DNA of 64,000 nucleotides from Paratinospora sagittata (GCA_035771175.1 CM069595.1:1510056-1574055); one strand, 5' to 3'; positions 35,101 through 45,670 are shown, counted from the stretch's first letter. A program made the numbers and translations. The notes: generated by a model not told the origin, from the letters alone.

Positions 35101-36251
35101 ATTTAGATATCATTTTGCTTAAACTTTTTTTCACACTTCAACCCCCAAAAGCTTCTTTAAGCTTTTTTTGTCTAGAACTGGGTCTAGAAAACATATTAGG
35201 GTCTAACAGGGGACCCAGCTGCCTTATACTTGTTGTGCGCAAAAGGCCACCCCCACGTTTTTGTTGCCCTTGTGGGTCTTGCCTGATATTATCACGTCGC
35301 GATGAACTACCTCCTACCTCTTGAAATGATGAACCAAAGTTTTGTCTCATCATATTCGTTCTCCATTGTTGTTCAGCATCCCATCAATCAGCCATAGAGT
35401 GTCTTACTGCTAATCTATGTTGCGCCTTTTCAAAGTCTGTCGTACAATCAGGAGGATAATCGATGTCTGAATCATCATCATCATCATAGCTACGCGGTGG
35501 TTGTAGCAAAGCTTCTGTAAATGCTTCTCTTTTCTTTTCCTTTTCAATTTTTTCTTGTACCTTTCCACGTAGGGACAATTGCATTTCTTCTCTAACGTTT
35601 CTTGGACATTGCTTACATTTTGTTACATTTTTTAAGCCAACTGCTAAGTGTTGTTTCAATCTAGTGACTCCACCAGATTTGTTCACATGATTACAACATA
35701 TACATCTTGACTTTTGCCTACTCCCATCAACAGGTTCTCCGTGGCTCCATCCAATATCGAGTCCTTTTTGAGGTTCAGGATTCATATTGAAACTAAGTAT
35801 GCACAAATTTTTCAACCTGTATGTAGTCCAATTTCAACAAAGTAATGTTAATATAAAACATGTTAATACAAATCATATCATTTATATTTATATACTATAT
35901 ATATTAACGTATATGTTTATAAATTTAACATACATACATATATATATATATATATTTGTGTGTGTGTTAATATTTATATAGATGTTATATAGTATATTAG
36001 ATATTTATAGTATAGTATATTATCTATACATATAATATATTATATTATATATACATTATATATATATATAATATGTCGTATGTATAGTAATTATTAATAG
36101 ATCAATGTAATATATATTATACATAGTATATTAGATATATATATATATATAATATAGCATAATAATAAGTAATAGATCAATGTATATATAGCATATATAT
36201 AACATATATATATAATACTATATAGATCAAAGTCATATATATTATATATAG

Positions 36252-36295
<44 letters not shown>

Positions 36296-37507
36296 AATAG
36301 ATCAATGTATATATAATATACTATATAGATCAAATTAATATATATTATACATAGTATATCATATATATATAATATAACATAATAATAAGTAATAGATCAA
36401 TGTATATATACCATATATATGTAACATATATATATAATACTATATAGATCAATGTCATATATATTATATATAGTGTATTAAATATATAGTATAGTATATT
36501 ATATATATATATATAGTAAGAACTAATAGATCAATATATATATAGAGTAATTATTAATAGATCAATGTATATATAATATACTACATAGATCAATGTAATA
36601 TATATTATACATAGTATATTAGATATATATATATAATATAACATAATAATAAGTAATAGATCAATATATATATAGTATATATATAATATAATATATAGAT
36701 CAATGTCATATACATTATATATATAGTAAATATTAATAGATCAATGGATATATAATATACTATATAAATCAATGTCATATATATTATATATAGTATATTA
36801 TATATAGTATATTATATATATATATGAAATATAATATAACAAACTAATAAGTAATAGATCAATGTATATATAGTATATATATATATAACATATATATAAT
36901 ATACTATATAGATCAATGTCCTATATATTATATATATATATATATATAAATTAACGTATACGCTTATATTAGTATATATATGTTACCATATATATATATA
37001 ATATAATATAACATACTAAGGTATATATATAACATATATATAATATACTATATAGATCAATGTCATATATATTATATATAGTATATTAGATATATAGTAT
37101 AGTATATTATATATATATGAAATATAATATAACATACTAATAAGTAATAGATCAATGTATATATAGTATATATATATAACATATATATAATATACTATAT
37201 AGATCAAGGTTATATATATATATATAGTAATAAGTAATAGATCAATGTATATATAGCATATATATAACATATATATAATATACTATATAGATCAACGTCC
37301 TATATATATAGTAATAAGTAATAGATCAATGTATATATAGTATATATATAACATATATATAGTATACTATATAGACCAATGTTATATATATTATATATAG
37401 TATATTAGATATATAGTATAGTATATTATATATATATAGAGAGAGATGTTACTATACTATACTATATATAAATATATAAATATATATACATATATATTAT
37501 ATTATAT

Positions 37508-37538
<31 letters not shown>

Positions 37539-37552
37539 GGGTTTGTATTATA

Positions 37553-37583
<31 letters not shown>

Positions 37584-40500
37584 TAACATATATGTTAATA
37601 TTATATAATATATATACAATATATATAATAAAAACTTATATTTTCTCAAAAAAAAAGGAAAAAAAAAACAAGAAAAAACTCAAACGTTAAAATAAATAAA
37701 AAAACCCTACAACAAACCCTAACCCGTCGTTTTTTTTTGGCCGCCGTCCCAAGACTCGCAACGAAAACCTGCAACGACTCACCAGCTCGCCGTCTCCTCT
37801 CTACCGGTCGCCCATCGCTGCAACTCACAAGCTCAAAGTCGCCTCGCCTCATCTCTATACTTCTTTTCTCTCTCGTCGACCCCGCTGCAACTCAAGAAAC
37901 TCGTTGTCGCCGTCGTGAGTTATTTCTTTCTTCCTTTAATCCAAACTCTTTCTCGAGTCTCTCATTCAATCTCTGTGCAATGGTTAGATTAAATGAAGTA
38001 GATTTATAGATCACGAGTTCACGGCGAGTTCCTTTTTCGATTTTTTTTTTTCAATCGCACACGAGAATATTTTGTACGAAGAATCTCTGTGCCGCACAGA
38101 GATTCTTCGTACGAAATGTCGACATTTTCGTCGACTTTTTGTATTATTGAGTTACAAATCAGAAAAAAAAAAAATTTGAACTTCGCCGAAGTTAGCGATT
38201 TTTTGCAAATTTTGTCGAATTTTCGAACCTTGCCTGAACCGACGCAAGTTCAAGAATCTGAACCAATTCCTGAGAATGAGGTAACAGAATCCTCCTTACA
38301 AACTCCATTAGTTTCTAAACTAACAATGATCTTTTAGCCTCTGAACCTGACAGTGATCTTCCCATTGCCATTAGAAAAGGAACCAGGGAATGCACCAAAT
38401 GTCTCTTGTATCCACTATCTCATATTGTATCCTTTGAGAAGTTTTCACCAATCCATAAGAGTTTCCTTACCAGCTTGAACAATATTCAGACTCCTATATC
38501 ATTATCCGAGGCTTTATCTAACAAAAATTGGAAACAAGCTATGAATGTGGAGATGGAGGCCCTGGAGAAAAATGCAACATGGGAGTTAGTTGATTTGCCT
38601 GCCGGAAAGAAACATGTGGGATGCAAATGGGTTTATACTGTTAAATACATAGCAGACGGGTCACTGGTGAGATACAAGGCAAGATTAGTAGCAAAACGGT
38701 ACACTCACACATATGGTGTGGACTATTTGGAGACATTTGCACCGATGGCCAAAATGAACATTGTCCGAGTATTACTCTCTTTGGCCGCCAACTACGACTA
38801 GAACTTACAACAATTTGATGTGAAGAATGCCTTTCTTCACGGAGACCTGGAAGAAGAGATCTATAGGGAAGTTCCTCCTGGATTTGAGAACAACCTAACC
38901 CTGGTAAAGTGTGCAAACTGAAAAAGGCCTTTTATGGACTTAAACAATCTCCAAGAGCATGGTTTGGTCGCTTTGTCAAAGTAATGAAAGCAATCGGATA
39001 TAAGCAAAGTCAAGGGGATCATACCTTATTCATTAAACACTCAGCTTCAAGGGGAGTTATAACGCTCTTGGTATATGTAGATGACATCATTATGATTGGA
39101 AACGATGAGCATGAGAAACAGAGCCTGAAACAGTGTCTGACCAAAGAATTCAAGATCAAGGATCTAGGAAGGTTGAAGTACTTCCCAGGAATTGAAATGA
39201 CACACTCCAAACAGGGGATCTTAATTTCTCAACAGAAATACATTACAAATCTTCTTAAAGAAACGAGGAAGTTAGCATGCAAACTAGTAACCACACCTAT
39301 TGATCTCAATCACAAGTTTGTTGAAGCTGAAGAAGCACCTACTATCAATAAGGAGATGTATCAAAAACTAGTAGGAAGACTCATTTATTTCTCTCACACG
39401 AAACCTGATGTTGCATATGCAGCAAGTGTAATCGGTCAGTTCATGCACAACCCTAAAGATATTCATTTGCAAACTGCTAACCGTGTCTTACAGTATCTTA
39501 AAGGGACTCCAGGACATGGCATCTTATTTAAATGACACACAGGAGTGATTCTTGAAGCATATACAAATGCAGACTATGCTAGCTCAGTACTTGACAGAAG
39601 ATCAACTATTGGATATTGTACGTTTCTTGGTAGAAATTTGGTGACATGGCGAAGTAAAAAGCAGAATGTAGTGGTCAGATCTAGAGCTGAAGTAGAATTC
39701 CGAGCAATGGCACAAGGGGTTTGTGAGCTATTGTGGTTGCAGCTAATTTTGATATATTTGAAGATACACTGGGATGGCCCTATGAGACTCTATTGTGACA
39801 AGAAGTCTGCAATTAACATTGCCCATAACCTAGTTCAACATCATCTAACCAAGCATATAGAGATTGATAGGCACTTCATTAAAGAGAAGCTTGATAGTGG
39901 GTTGATATGTACTCCGTATGTGTCTACCAATAATCAGCTCGCTGATGTGTTCACTAAAGGGTTAAACCATACTGCATTTCAAGTAAGTGTGTCCAAGTTG
40001 GGAATGGTAAACCTTTATTCACCTGCTTGAGGGGGAGTGTTGCGGAGAAGAGCAAAATCTGTGAGATTTATTTTCTTCCAAGAAAGATGATAATTTTAGT
40101 AGTCGGTTTATTTAGCAGTTACTAAAATTGTAATTATTACTATATGTGTGCGTAGCCCTGTATGTCTATATATATAGTGTCCCTTCATTGAGACATCATC
40201 ACGAATAAGAAATATTTCCTTTTCTTCTCCCGTGGACGTAGGTCATAGAGCCGAACCACGTTACATCTATGTGTTTTTTATTATTTTACTTTTACAATAG
40301 ATGTACATCAACTCAACTTGACAAAGCCTTTTCTCAACTACATAGGGTTGGCTACATGAATCCAATTTCTCCACTTAGCTCTATCAAGGGCTAAGTTGAT
40401 TTAAATTATAGCTAGTCATATCTTTCTTAATTATCTTGTCCATGTTATTTTAGTTCTTCCTCAACCTCTAGCATTACCATGGATTGTAATAGGTCACTCT

Positions 40501-43500
40501 TCCTTAATGTTCAATTGGAGGTCTTTGTTATAAAGATCTAAATCTGCACAGTTTTTACATGATGTGCATATTTGCCTATTCCAGCTCTAGAGTTTTTAAC
40601 AAGCAAGAAGCCACATCATGGCTAATCATTTCCTAATGTGCACGGCCAATGGCAAGTCTTTGCCTATTCCTTTATTGCAAGCTAGTGTCCCATTAGTATT
40701 AACTCCAAGATATCCTACATGATGTCTAATTTTGTTCCAAGCATGCTTGACTGCTAGAAAGGTCAGAGCTTTTCAAGGCTCGTAAATTGCAAATGAAAAA
40801 CTCTCCCGTCCTCTATTCTTTGGTCACACATTGAGTAGAAATAATAGGATTTTTTTTTTTTACGGGATTGAGGGGACGTTGAAGTTCAGCATCTCAGTAT
40901 TATTATTTTTCTTATGGCCAATCATTTTCCTAAAACTCAGAGAAAACTTGTCTCGAGAGTCAAGATTGATGGTGGATTGGAACTTATATTAATGTTTAGT
41001 GATGATTACATATGTATTTTGCTTTTGGCTTTATCTTGTTTGTATTCTCTTTCTTTCTTTTTGATCCTTTTTATTGGTTATTTCACCTTCTTTCATTATT
41101 AATGTTCAATATTTTTTGTCTTGGACAATAGTTCTCTTTGTTGATCAATAACAAGTAAAAAGATTATAGAGCATTAAGAAATGATAACACTAGTTTAATT
41201 AAGTCATAATGAAGGCCTCCCTAGTAATTGTTAGCTAATTTTTTCTTCAGCAGACAACTATCAAACGGTTGAGTGAAATACTCCCCACACTAGTCCTTAG
41301 ATATATATCTAAAGAATTATAACTTTATGGCAAAGAGGTTCATTGTACCTCTAATACTGTCACAATAGTCACACCCACAAAGGATACACAAGTCAATGAA
41401 TTGATCCATGGTGAGGTTTAGATCTTCCAATATCTGTAACAAACGCAGGCCAAAAGGCAGTGAATTCATAGGTGAAGCAACCAGAATGAAGCTCTCTAAG
41501 AGGTTCATTTACCTTTGTAGATTCAAATTCAATAACTCGACCTGCCCTTAAGCTTGGGTCCTTTAATTGACGAAGAAATCTAGGAGCCCCAAAAGCTAGG
41601 GAATCCGTGTCTTCAGAAGCTACAGCATAAACCTAAGCATACAACAATCAATAGTAACTTCCAATGACATAAATTATATATACAATACAATCAAGATTCA
41701 CACCTTTCCACTCATGCAAAGTGCGGCACATTCTGCTTCTGCTTCAGAAGATGCCTAACCAAGAAAATAGAGGTAAGAGATTCAAAAAAGATAATAAATA
41801 TACAACTGTAATAGACAAAAGAAAAGAGATGCAAACATAAATATAAGTCCTTGATGTTAATACAATAGCTTATACTAATTTCACCTCAACAACAGGCACT
41901 CCCATGAGTCTTAGAAGTTTTTTGCAATCTTCACTATGTTGTCTTGTCACCTGTTACAAGAAATGCCAAAAGTCACAGAACTAAACTTGATAAAGTTTTT
42001 CCCAACTATATGGTTCAGGTATATGAATTAACATCTTCTAGGACCTCTACTATGGTCTATTAAAGGCTAAATCTTCCATTATATAAAATATTTAAATAAG
42101 GATAAAATTAAAAATGAAATGGATTTAGAATAATAAGTAGAGAAAAAAAAATGAAAACTAAAGGTCGCATCCTTTTTCTTTATAGGTAAGTTGTAGGATT
42201 TGAATCCATTCCTTACTAGTGCAAAATTGGCTTTAAATGTGGTATATATATTTCATCCAACATCATGGTCTATGTTCACTTGATATACATAATTAGGCCT
42301 CTACTTACCAATTATAACTTTTAGTTTAAGTAGTTTCTAACATAGTGTCAAAGATTTGCTAGTCTAGAGGTCTCATGTTCGAACTTCTTCGCAAGCATTT
42401 GCTAGTTCTTTTACTAATTTAGTAATCATGTATTTCCTCCTTAATATAAATCTACCAACACGTGCAATCATGCACTTGAAAATGGAGTGGTAATGTTTAT
42501 ATTCGCTTGAAATCCATAGTTGAGCCTCTACTTGTTAACTCTAGGTTTTAGATCTAGCAGTTTTTAGCACATGTCATGAAATGCTTGTGGAAATCCCAAC
42601 TATATAGTAAACTTGTATAACAATTATTATAAAAAAGGGAAAACACATGCAAGACACTTTCTAATATTATAATGATATTGATAATAAGAGTTCCATATCA
42701 TGCAAGTAAATAGGTGAGTGCAAAACAAGTGCAAGTCCCGAAAAGGTGGATGCGTTTTAATGCTTTCATGTTTTGTATCCAATTCCTTAAGAGTGGGCAG
42801 TAAATAATTTCTTGCAAAATACATGGTTTTAAAAAATGATTATTGTGATTGGCAAAACTAAGGGTAAAAGAAAGTTACTTTCATGGTCCGTTTGCTGAAC
42901 TTCTCTATGTTTTCCTTGTCGCCAATCTACATATCAACATGAACAGTTGGAAAAATGAGAACAGACATAACCAAGGAAATAGGGGATAGCCACTTGGTAC
43001 AGGTAATTTAGGCCATTTGACTGCAGGAGCAGCCTTGTCACCTCTATTGCTGCTTTCAAATCCTCAGCGGCATCCATCCGCTCGGAGTGCCTGTAGAAAC
43101 AAACAGAAGAGACATTAAAACTTGTAGTATTAGTTTAAACAAATTCATTAACATATAGAGAACATGCCGTTTTGCCAGAGCTTGCTTCTTCAAGTCGGAA
43201 GGTTTCCCATCAAAGACGTACCTAAAATAAAATATATGCCACTCATGAGGAATCACCATCAATTATAAAATATGCGTTGAGAAATTAAAGAAAACGTGAA
43301 TAGAATCGACTAAAGATGATATAGGAATTACACAGGTATCAATCCGGCTTCCAGAAGCCTAATTGTCCGGGTAAACATGCCTTGCAAATGGCTGTGGACC
43401 TCAGCGAACATAAAAGTGTCAGATTCGGAGTACCAAATGAATCACTCGAACTCCTCTGTTACTACATTTGTGTTGAACATTAACTAACACTTACCTCGTC

Positions 43501-43848
43501 ACTTCACCCGCCTCGTTCGTTAACAGGTCGGTCCCTTGTCTACCCACCACGGCCTACAGTTCCAAACCACGATGCAAAATTAAAAATTGGTTACGCTTAC
43601 TACTTGGAATTAAAAATCAAAGAGGTCAGTCGTAGGGGTTTTGTGCAGACGAGGAACTGATATATGCTAATGCTGGCGTCAATAGCTATCGCACATCCGG
43701 AATAACTCTCGAGCTTCTGCTCCTTCATGGACATGGGGGCGTTAGCCGCTAATAGCTTTGTTAATCCCTGGAAGACGAAGTACTACACACATGGAATGTG
43801 ACAGAAGAATGGTTGAATAGTGAAATTAGATTGCACCTTAATACCCAT
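20135..43848 (-). CDS. FEN1: Flap endonuclease 1 (FEN1), with a ~19-kb intron
   Basis: Sixteen minus-strand exons: 43,848-43,837; 43,767-43,651; 43,553-43,495; 43,391-43,332; 43,221-43,168; 43,090-43,042; 42,926-42,879; 41,950-41,885; 41,754-41,704; 41,632-41,513; 41,433-41,349; 22,346-22,265; 20,678-20,564; 20,485-20,429; 20,321-20,275; 20,189-20,135. They join in frame to 359 codons and follow plant FEN1 without gaps; the last ~24 residues are not located. Exon 1 codes only for MGIK. All seven metal-binding acids are present: D34, D87, E159, E161, D180, D182, D234. FEN1 removes 5' flaps in Okazaki fragment maturation and long-patch base excision repair in the nucleus. Intron 11 is about 19 kb and full of transposons. 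Introns 5 and 14 appear to use GC donors, and the intron 2 donor (GTCTGC) is weak. The PCNA-binding box is degenerate (V339-G-R-V-E-A-F-F). An E2F site lies upstream. Confidence 0.9.
21524..21551. repeat. 28-bp duplicate of FEN1 exon 12 donor region
   Basis: The 28 bases here are identical to 22,250-22,277, which spans the last 13 bp of FEN1 exon 12 and its splice donor. Similarity does not extend further on either side. It lies inside intron 12. Confidence 0.85.
22454..22674 (-). mobile_element. 5'-truncated LINE insertion with 13-bp target duplication
   Basis: A poly(T) tract on the plus strand (poly(A) tail of a minus-strand element) is followed by about 220 bp matching the 3' end of the LINE also found at 49,690-50,560. 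The minus-strand reading frame includes '[16 protein letters not shown]'. The element is flanked by TTCCCATGTCCTT at 22,441-22,453 and 22,675-22,687, a textbook L1-type target-site duplication. It sits in FEN1 intron 11. Confidence 0.9.
22885..28014 (+). mobile_element. Copia element A (younger), inserted in the 5' LTR of B
   Basis: Two 309-bp LTRs (22,885-23,193 and 27,706-28,014) differ at about 7 positions by eye. Flanking ATATA (22,880-22,884 and 28,015-28,019) is the target-site duplication. TGGTATCAGAGC at 23,194 is the primer-binding site; GAGGGGGAG ends at 27,705. The LTR has a TATA box (CTATATAAAG) about 70 bp before its end. The 3' LTR starts TA instead of TG, a mutation at a critical terminal base. 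Confidence 0.93.
23231..27698 (+). pseudogene. Copia A gag-pol, inactivated
   Basis: Domains in order: gag; CCHC zinc knuckle (C-x2-C-x4-H-x4-C, 24,026-24,070); aspartic protease with 'DSGASDHM' (about 24,340); GAG-pre-integrase 'RLGHP'; integrase core; reverse transcriptase with 'YVDD' at about 26,742-26,753; RNase H ending at 27,698. This order (integrase before reverse transcriptase) defines Ty1-copia. It is broken by an in-frame TAG at 23,708, a one-base insertion in an A-run near 24,980-24,986, and a TAA at 25,569. The segment from 25,611 to the end is still an open 695-codon frame, so decay is recent. Confidence 0.92.
28440..28720. repeat. CT-rich low-complexity leader of copia B
   Basis: A TTC/CTT-rich tract between the primer-binding site and the gag start. 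Long ORFs here on both strands (runs of Arg/Lys/Glu or Ser/Phe/Leu) are products of composition only. Confidence 0.8.
32306..33625 (-). pseudogene. hAT transposase C-terminal part (dimerisation domain plus acidic tail)
   Basis: A 439-codon minus-strand ORF. The start carries the hAT dimerisation signature ('[20 protein letters not shown]' followed by 'STF' and '[20 protein letters not shown]'). The C-terminal ~250 residues are low-complexity: Asp/Asn-rich runs, Gln/Ser-rich parts and repeated 'KPTGW' blocks. Long disordered tails are common in this plant hAT group. Upstream exons lie at about 33,770-34,915. The exon itself is open, but the whole transposase is disrupted upstream. Confidence 0.85.
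34151..35073 (-). pseudogene. hAT transposase central part (DUF659), frameshifted
   Basis: Two minus-strand ORFs, 35,073-34,852 and 34,915-34,151, overlap in different frames. The first ends in '[10 protein letters not shown]' and the second continues with '[10 protein letters not shown]', so one frameshift lies near 34,865. The second contains '[14 protein letters not shown]', typical of plant hAT transposases with DUF659. The RNase H-like catalytic core is therefore split. Confidence 0.85.
35138..35815 (-). pseudogene. hAT transposase N-terminal part (BED zinc finger)
   Basis: The minus-strand ORF 35,815-35,384 has a BED-type finger (C-x2-C ... '[10 protein letters not shown]') followed by a Lys/Glu-rich and an Asp-rich stretch. 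It ends in a stop; the next ORF (35,353-35,138) seems to continue the protein. The finger would bind element ends. Confidence 0.8.
35870..37640. repeat. AT-rich satellite inside the hAT element
   Basis: About 1.77 kb almost wholly of A and T. The block AATAGATCAATGTATATA recurs at least ten times (for example near 36,170, 36,294, 36,390, 36,851, 37,143, 37,230 and 37,318). TATAGATCAA variants in between give a complex tandem array with units of roughly 80-190 bp. ORFs in it are Ile/Tyr runs without meaning. Confidence 0.9.
37735..38010 (+). other. GC-rich leader-like segment within hAT
   Basis: This stretch is abruptly GC-richer than its surroundings and resembles a plant 5' leader plus first exon: AAACCCTAACCC near 37,705, a C/T-rich run, then CGTCGTGAGT resembling a splice donor at about 37,912. 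A 90-codon ORF (37,737-38,009) spans it. It may be the transposase's own non-coding 5' exon in the opposite sense, or captured host sequence. Confidence 0.4.
38074..38112. repeat. Perfect 19-bp palindrome
   Basis: GTACGAAGAATCTCTGTGC and its exact reverse complement are separated by one base. It lies about 120 bp inside the right end of the hAT element. Confidence 0.95.
40318..40480 (-). mobile_element. RTE-type LINE 3' fragment
   Basis: The minus-strand translation with stops gives the RTE C-terminus: '[14 protein letters not shown]', then a '[12 protein letters not shown]'-like block and 'KGFVKL'. It lies directly beyond copia B in FEN1 intron 11. Confidence 0.65.
41985..42130 (-). mobile_element. 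Weak RTE-type LINE 3' fragment
   Basis: This resembles 40,318-40,450 (a CCCAACTATATGGTTCAGG block followed by an ATCTTCTAGGACC-type block) but is more decayed. It lies in FEN1 intron 7. Confidence 0.4.
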
Positions 43849-43939
43849 CGGAGTGTTTTTGTAACGGAGATGGAAGAAGATAAAAGTGACTCCGCGTTTT
43901 CTTCTGAATCGAAAGTGACGGCGCTGTTGAATTGCAAGC

Positions 43940-43947
43940 TTTCCCGC
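43940..43947 (+). promoter_or_regulatory. E2F-binding site upstream of FEN1
   Basis: TTTCCCGC, an exact match to the plant E2F consensus TTTSSCGC, lies 92 bp upstream of the FEN1 ATG. Plant replication genes, including FEN1 homologues, are typical E2F targets. This predicts expression in S phase. Confidence 0.6.
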
Positions 43948-43999
43948 CTCCCGTCTCAGTGCGGTAGTGCTAACCATGGATGGATTTCCGGTTAAGTTT

Positions 44000-45670
44000 C
44001 ATATCTCGTTCTGTACCCGCAAATATATTTTTTTTCTTTTTTCTTTTAAATCTGTGATAAATAAAGAATATTTGTAAAAAATAACCAGTTCCATTGGTGG
44101 TTGGACGTAGCCTAGTTGATTAAAAATCCTATTTGGATGGTAAGGTTCTACAACATTCATGCACTTAATGCACCCATTATAAAAACCAACCTCAGAGAGA
44201 CAGGATGATCTAATATCTAACTTTGATAAAGATCTCAAATAACCTGAAATATGTAATACAATATAGTTAAATAAGTCAACTAGTCTAAAGTTTGTAAAAA
44301 ATTATAATAATCATAAAATACATAACCTCATAAGGAGTCAACTCGTCAAGTGCATCACGCAAAATGTAGACACAATCATCTCCTAATCTCATTTCTTTTC
44401 TTGGGATCCATCTTTGAGCTCATGAGAGGTTGTTCGTATATGAAGGGTTGGTGTATGGACTTACTAATTTGAAATGTTCATAGCACCAAGCTTAGAAAAA
44501 TAGGGTAAAGTATAATAAACATTTTGCTCAAAGTAGTATAAATCAAATGGAAAAATAAGAAAAAAGTAGACCTCGAGCAAGGTGAGATACCCTGCAATTC
44601 CACAAACTTCTTGCCTAGTGGCGAATCCCGGCCGTCGATACAACAGTGCTAAACATGCAGCTCCCCATGAGTATGACCTAATCGCGTTCAGGTCCATCAA
44701 CAAATGTCGATAAGTAACAAGGACCTGTGTTCCATATTGTCCATAAACAGCGTGCATTCCAACAAATATAACAAATATAACAAATATGCCCTCGCTGTGC
44801 ACTCTACTAATCGGTAAGGAGTGTCGTCTGTCTTAGCTTTGCCAAAAAGGTCCTTAAGCCAACTCAGGCGCACAAATTGCCCATTTGCATATTTGATCTC
44901 ATCATATGCGATGACTTACAAGACTCTCAACTCTCGAATGAGTAACGTGACTGTGTATTCATTGTCCAATGCAGGTGATGAGACCGTTCTGCCCATGATT
45001 GGGATCCCAAGCAGTACATCAACATCATCGAGCGTAATAGTTATTTCACAAAACGAAAGGTGAAATGTATTTGTCTCCGATTGTCACCGCTCCACAAATG
45101 AAGATATTAGAATTTTGTTCGCAAAAGTGTAGGTGCAACCGATAAGTGGCCTCAAACCAAATGAACCAATAATTTCATCGAATCTTTCATTCTCGGGGTG
45201 ACATTTTTAAGTCCCACTCGTGTAATTTGGCGCCATGGTTCATACATCGAAGTAATTCACGATGTTGTCAACACAAAAAAAGATTTAAAGAAATTAGTAT
45301 TGTCAACACACACCACATCAAGAATATATACTATTCAATTAAAACTGACAATGACTTGCTTTATTTTGCTAAATGAATGTAACAATATGTTTCTTAAAGT
45401 TAGTAAGGACTGAGGTATCAGTAGGACCTCTAGGACAGGGCGCACCATCATCCTCTATTGGAACATCTTTTATATTAGTACTACCTTCAGGTACATTTGT
45501 GGTAGTTTCATTTATTTCTTCTTTTTGCTCTACATCCTCTCGAGTACCAAGCAAATCAGATTGAAGTAGGCATCGTCTCCTAGCCGATGCTATAGGTCGG
45601 GTCCTATAAATACTTAGCTCACTCGTTGTTGCGCCCTTACCTCTTCTTCTTGGCATTTCTACATGCAAAA
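44000..45670 (-). pseudogene. Plant mobile domain (PMD) gene, degenerate
   Basis: Several minus-strand frames give pieces of the PMD fold in order. An N-terminal 'MPRRRGKGA' basic segment is at about 45,656. 'SFCEITITLDDVDVLLGIPI' is at about 45,050-44,990. A 'YSWGAACLALLYR' block is near 44,650, and 'VEPYHPNRIFNQLGYVQ' near 44,130. Stops and frame changes separate them. PMD proteins (PF10536; MAIN/MAIL family) are found both as host genes and inside transposable elements. The neighbouring ACCGAAC-rich repeat (45,755-45,860) suggests this copy came with an element. It lies between the divergent FEN1 and PIG-O genes. Confidence 0.75.

Larger units (their letters stand above)
31324..38232 (-). 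mobile_element. hAT transposon (6.9 kb) inserted in copia B
   Basis: Perfect 8-bp target-site duplication CCTGAACC at 31,316-31,323 and 38,233-38,240. Terminal inverted repeats start CAAGGTTCGAAA at both ends. The minus strand encodes a BED finger, a DUF659-type region and a hAT dimerisation region. A 1.7-kb AT satellite and a GC-rich leader-like segment occupy the 5' part relative to the transposase. A 782-bp relative lies at 54,092-54,873. Confidence 0.95.
28751..40030 (+). pseudogene. Copia B gag-pol, inactivated and split
   Basis: Gag begins at 28,751. Early breaks include TAG at 28,832, a frameshift near 28,920, and TAG at 29,072. Zinc-knuckle remnants (C-x2-C) lie near 29,530, with a stop at the end of that knuckle. 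Protease 'DSGATYHM' is near 29,850, 'RLGHP' near 30,270, and integrase from 30,430 to about 31,130 with TGA at 30,477. The hAT element interrupts at 31,324-38,232. Reverse transcriptase resumes near 38,360 with stops at 38,799-38,801 and a frameshift near 38,900; 'YVDD' is at about 39,077. RNase H ends at 40,030, with TGA at 39,533-39,535. No intact domain set remains. Confidence 0.9.
22750..40299 (+). mobile_element. Copia element B (older; host of two nested insertions)
   Basis: The 5' LTR is split: 22,750-22,884 and 28,020-28,146. The 3' LTR is 40,038-40,299. A primer-binding site (TGGTATCAGAGC) starts at 28,147 and a polypurine tract (GAGGGGGAG) precedes the 3' LTR. Flanks GAAGT (22,745-22,749) and GATGT (40,300-40,304) look like a target-site duplication with one change. 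LTR halves differ at roughly 10% of positions by eye, far more than those of copia A. The 5' LTR is interrupted by copia A, and the coding part by a hAT element at 31,324-38,232. Confidence 0.88.

Noticed and set aside
35880..37640. ORFs rich in Ile/Tyr within the AT satellite
   Set aside because: They are translations of TATA repeats with no domain or codon signal.
42991..43042. Longer FEN1 exon 6 reading on to 42,994
   Set aside because: It would add about 16 residues absent from the family. Ending at GAG|GTGACA (43,042) gives an exact-length match.
43798..43995. Plus-strand ORF over the FEN1 start
   Set aside because: Antisense to FEN1 exon 1 and its promoter; no similarity recognised.
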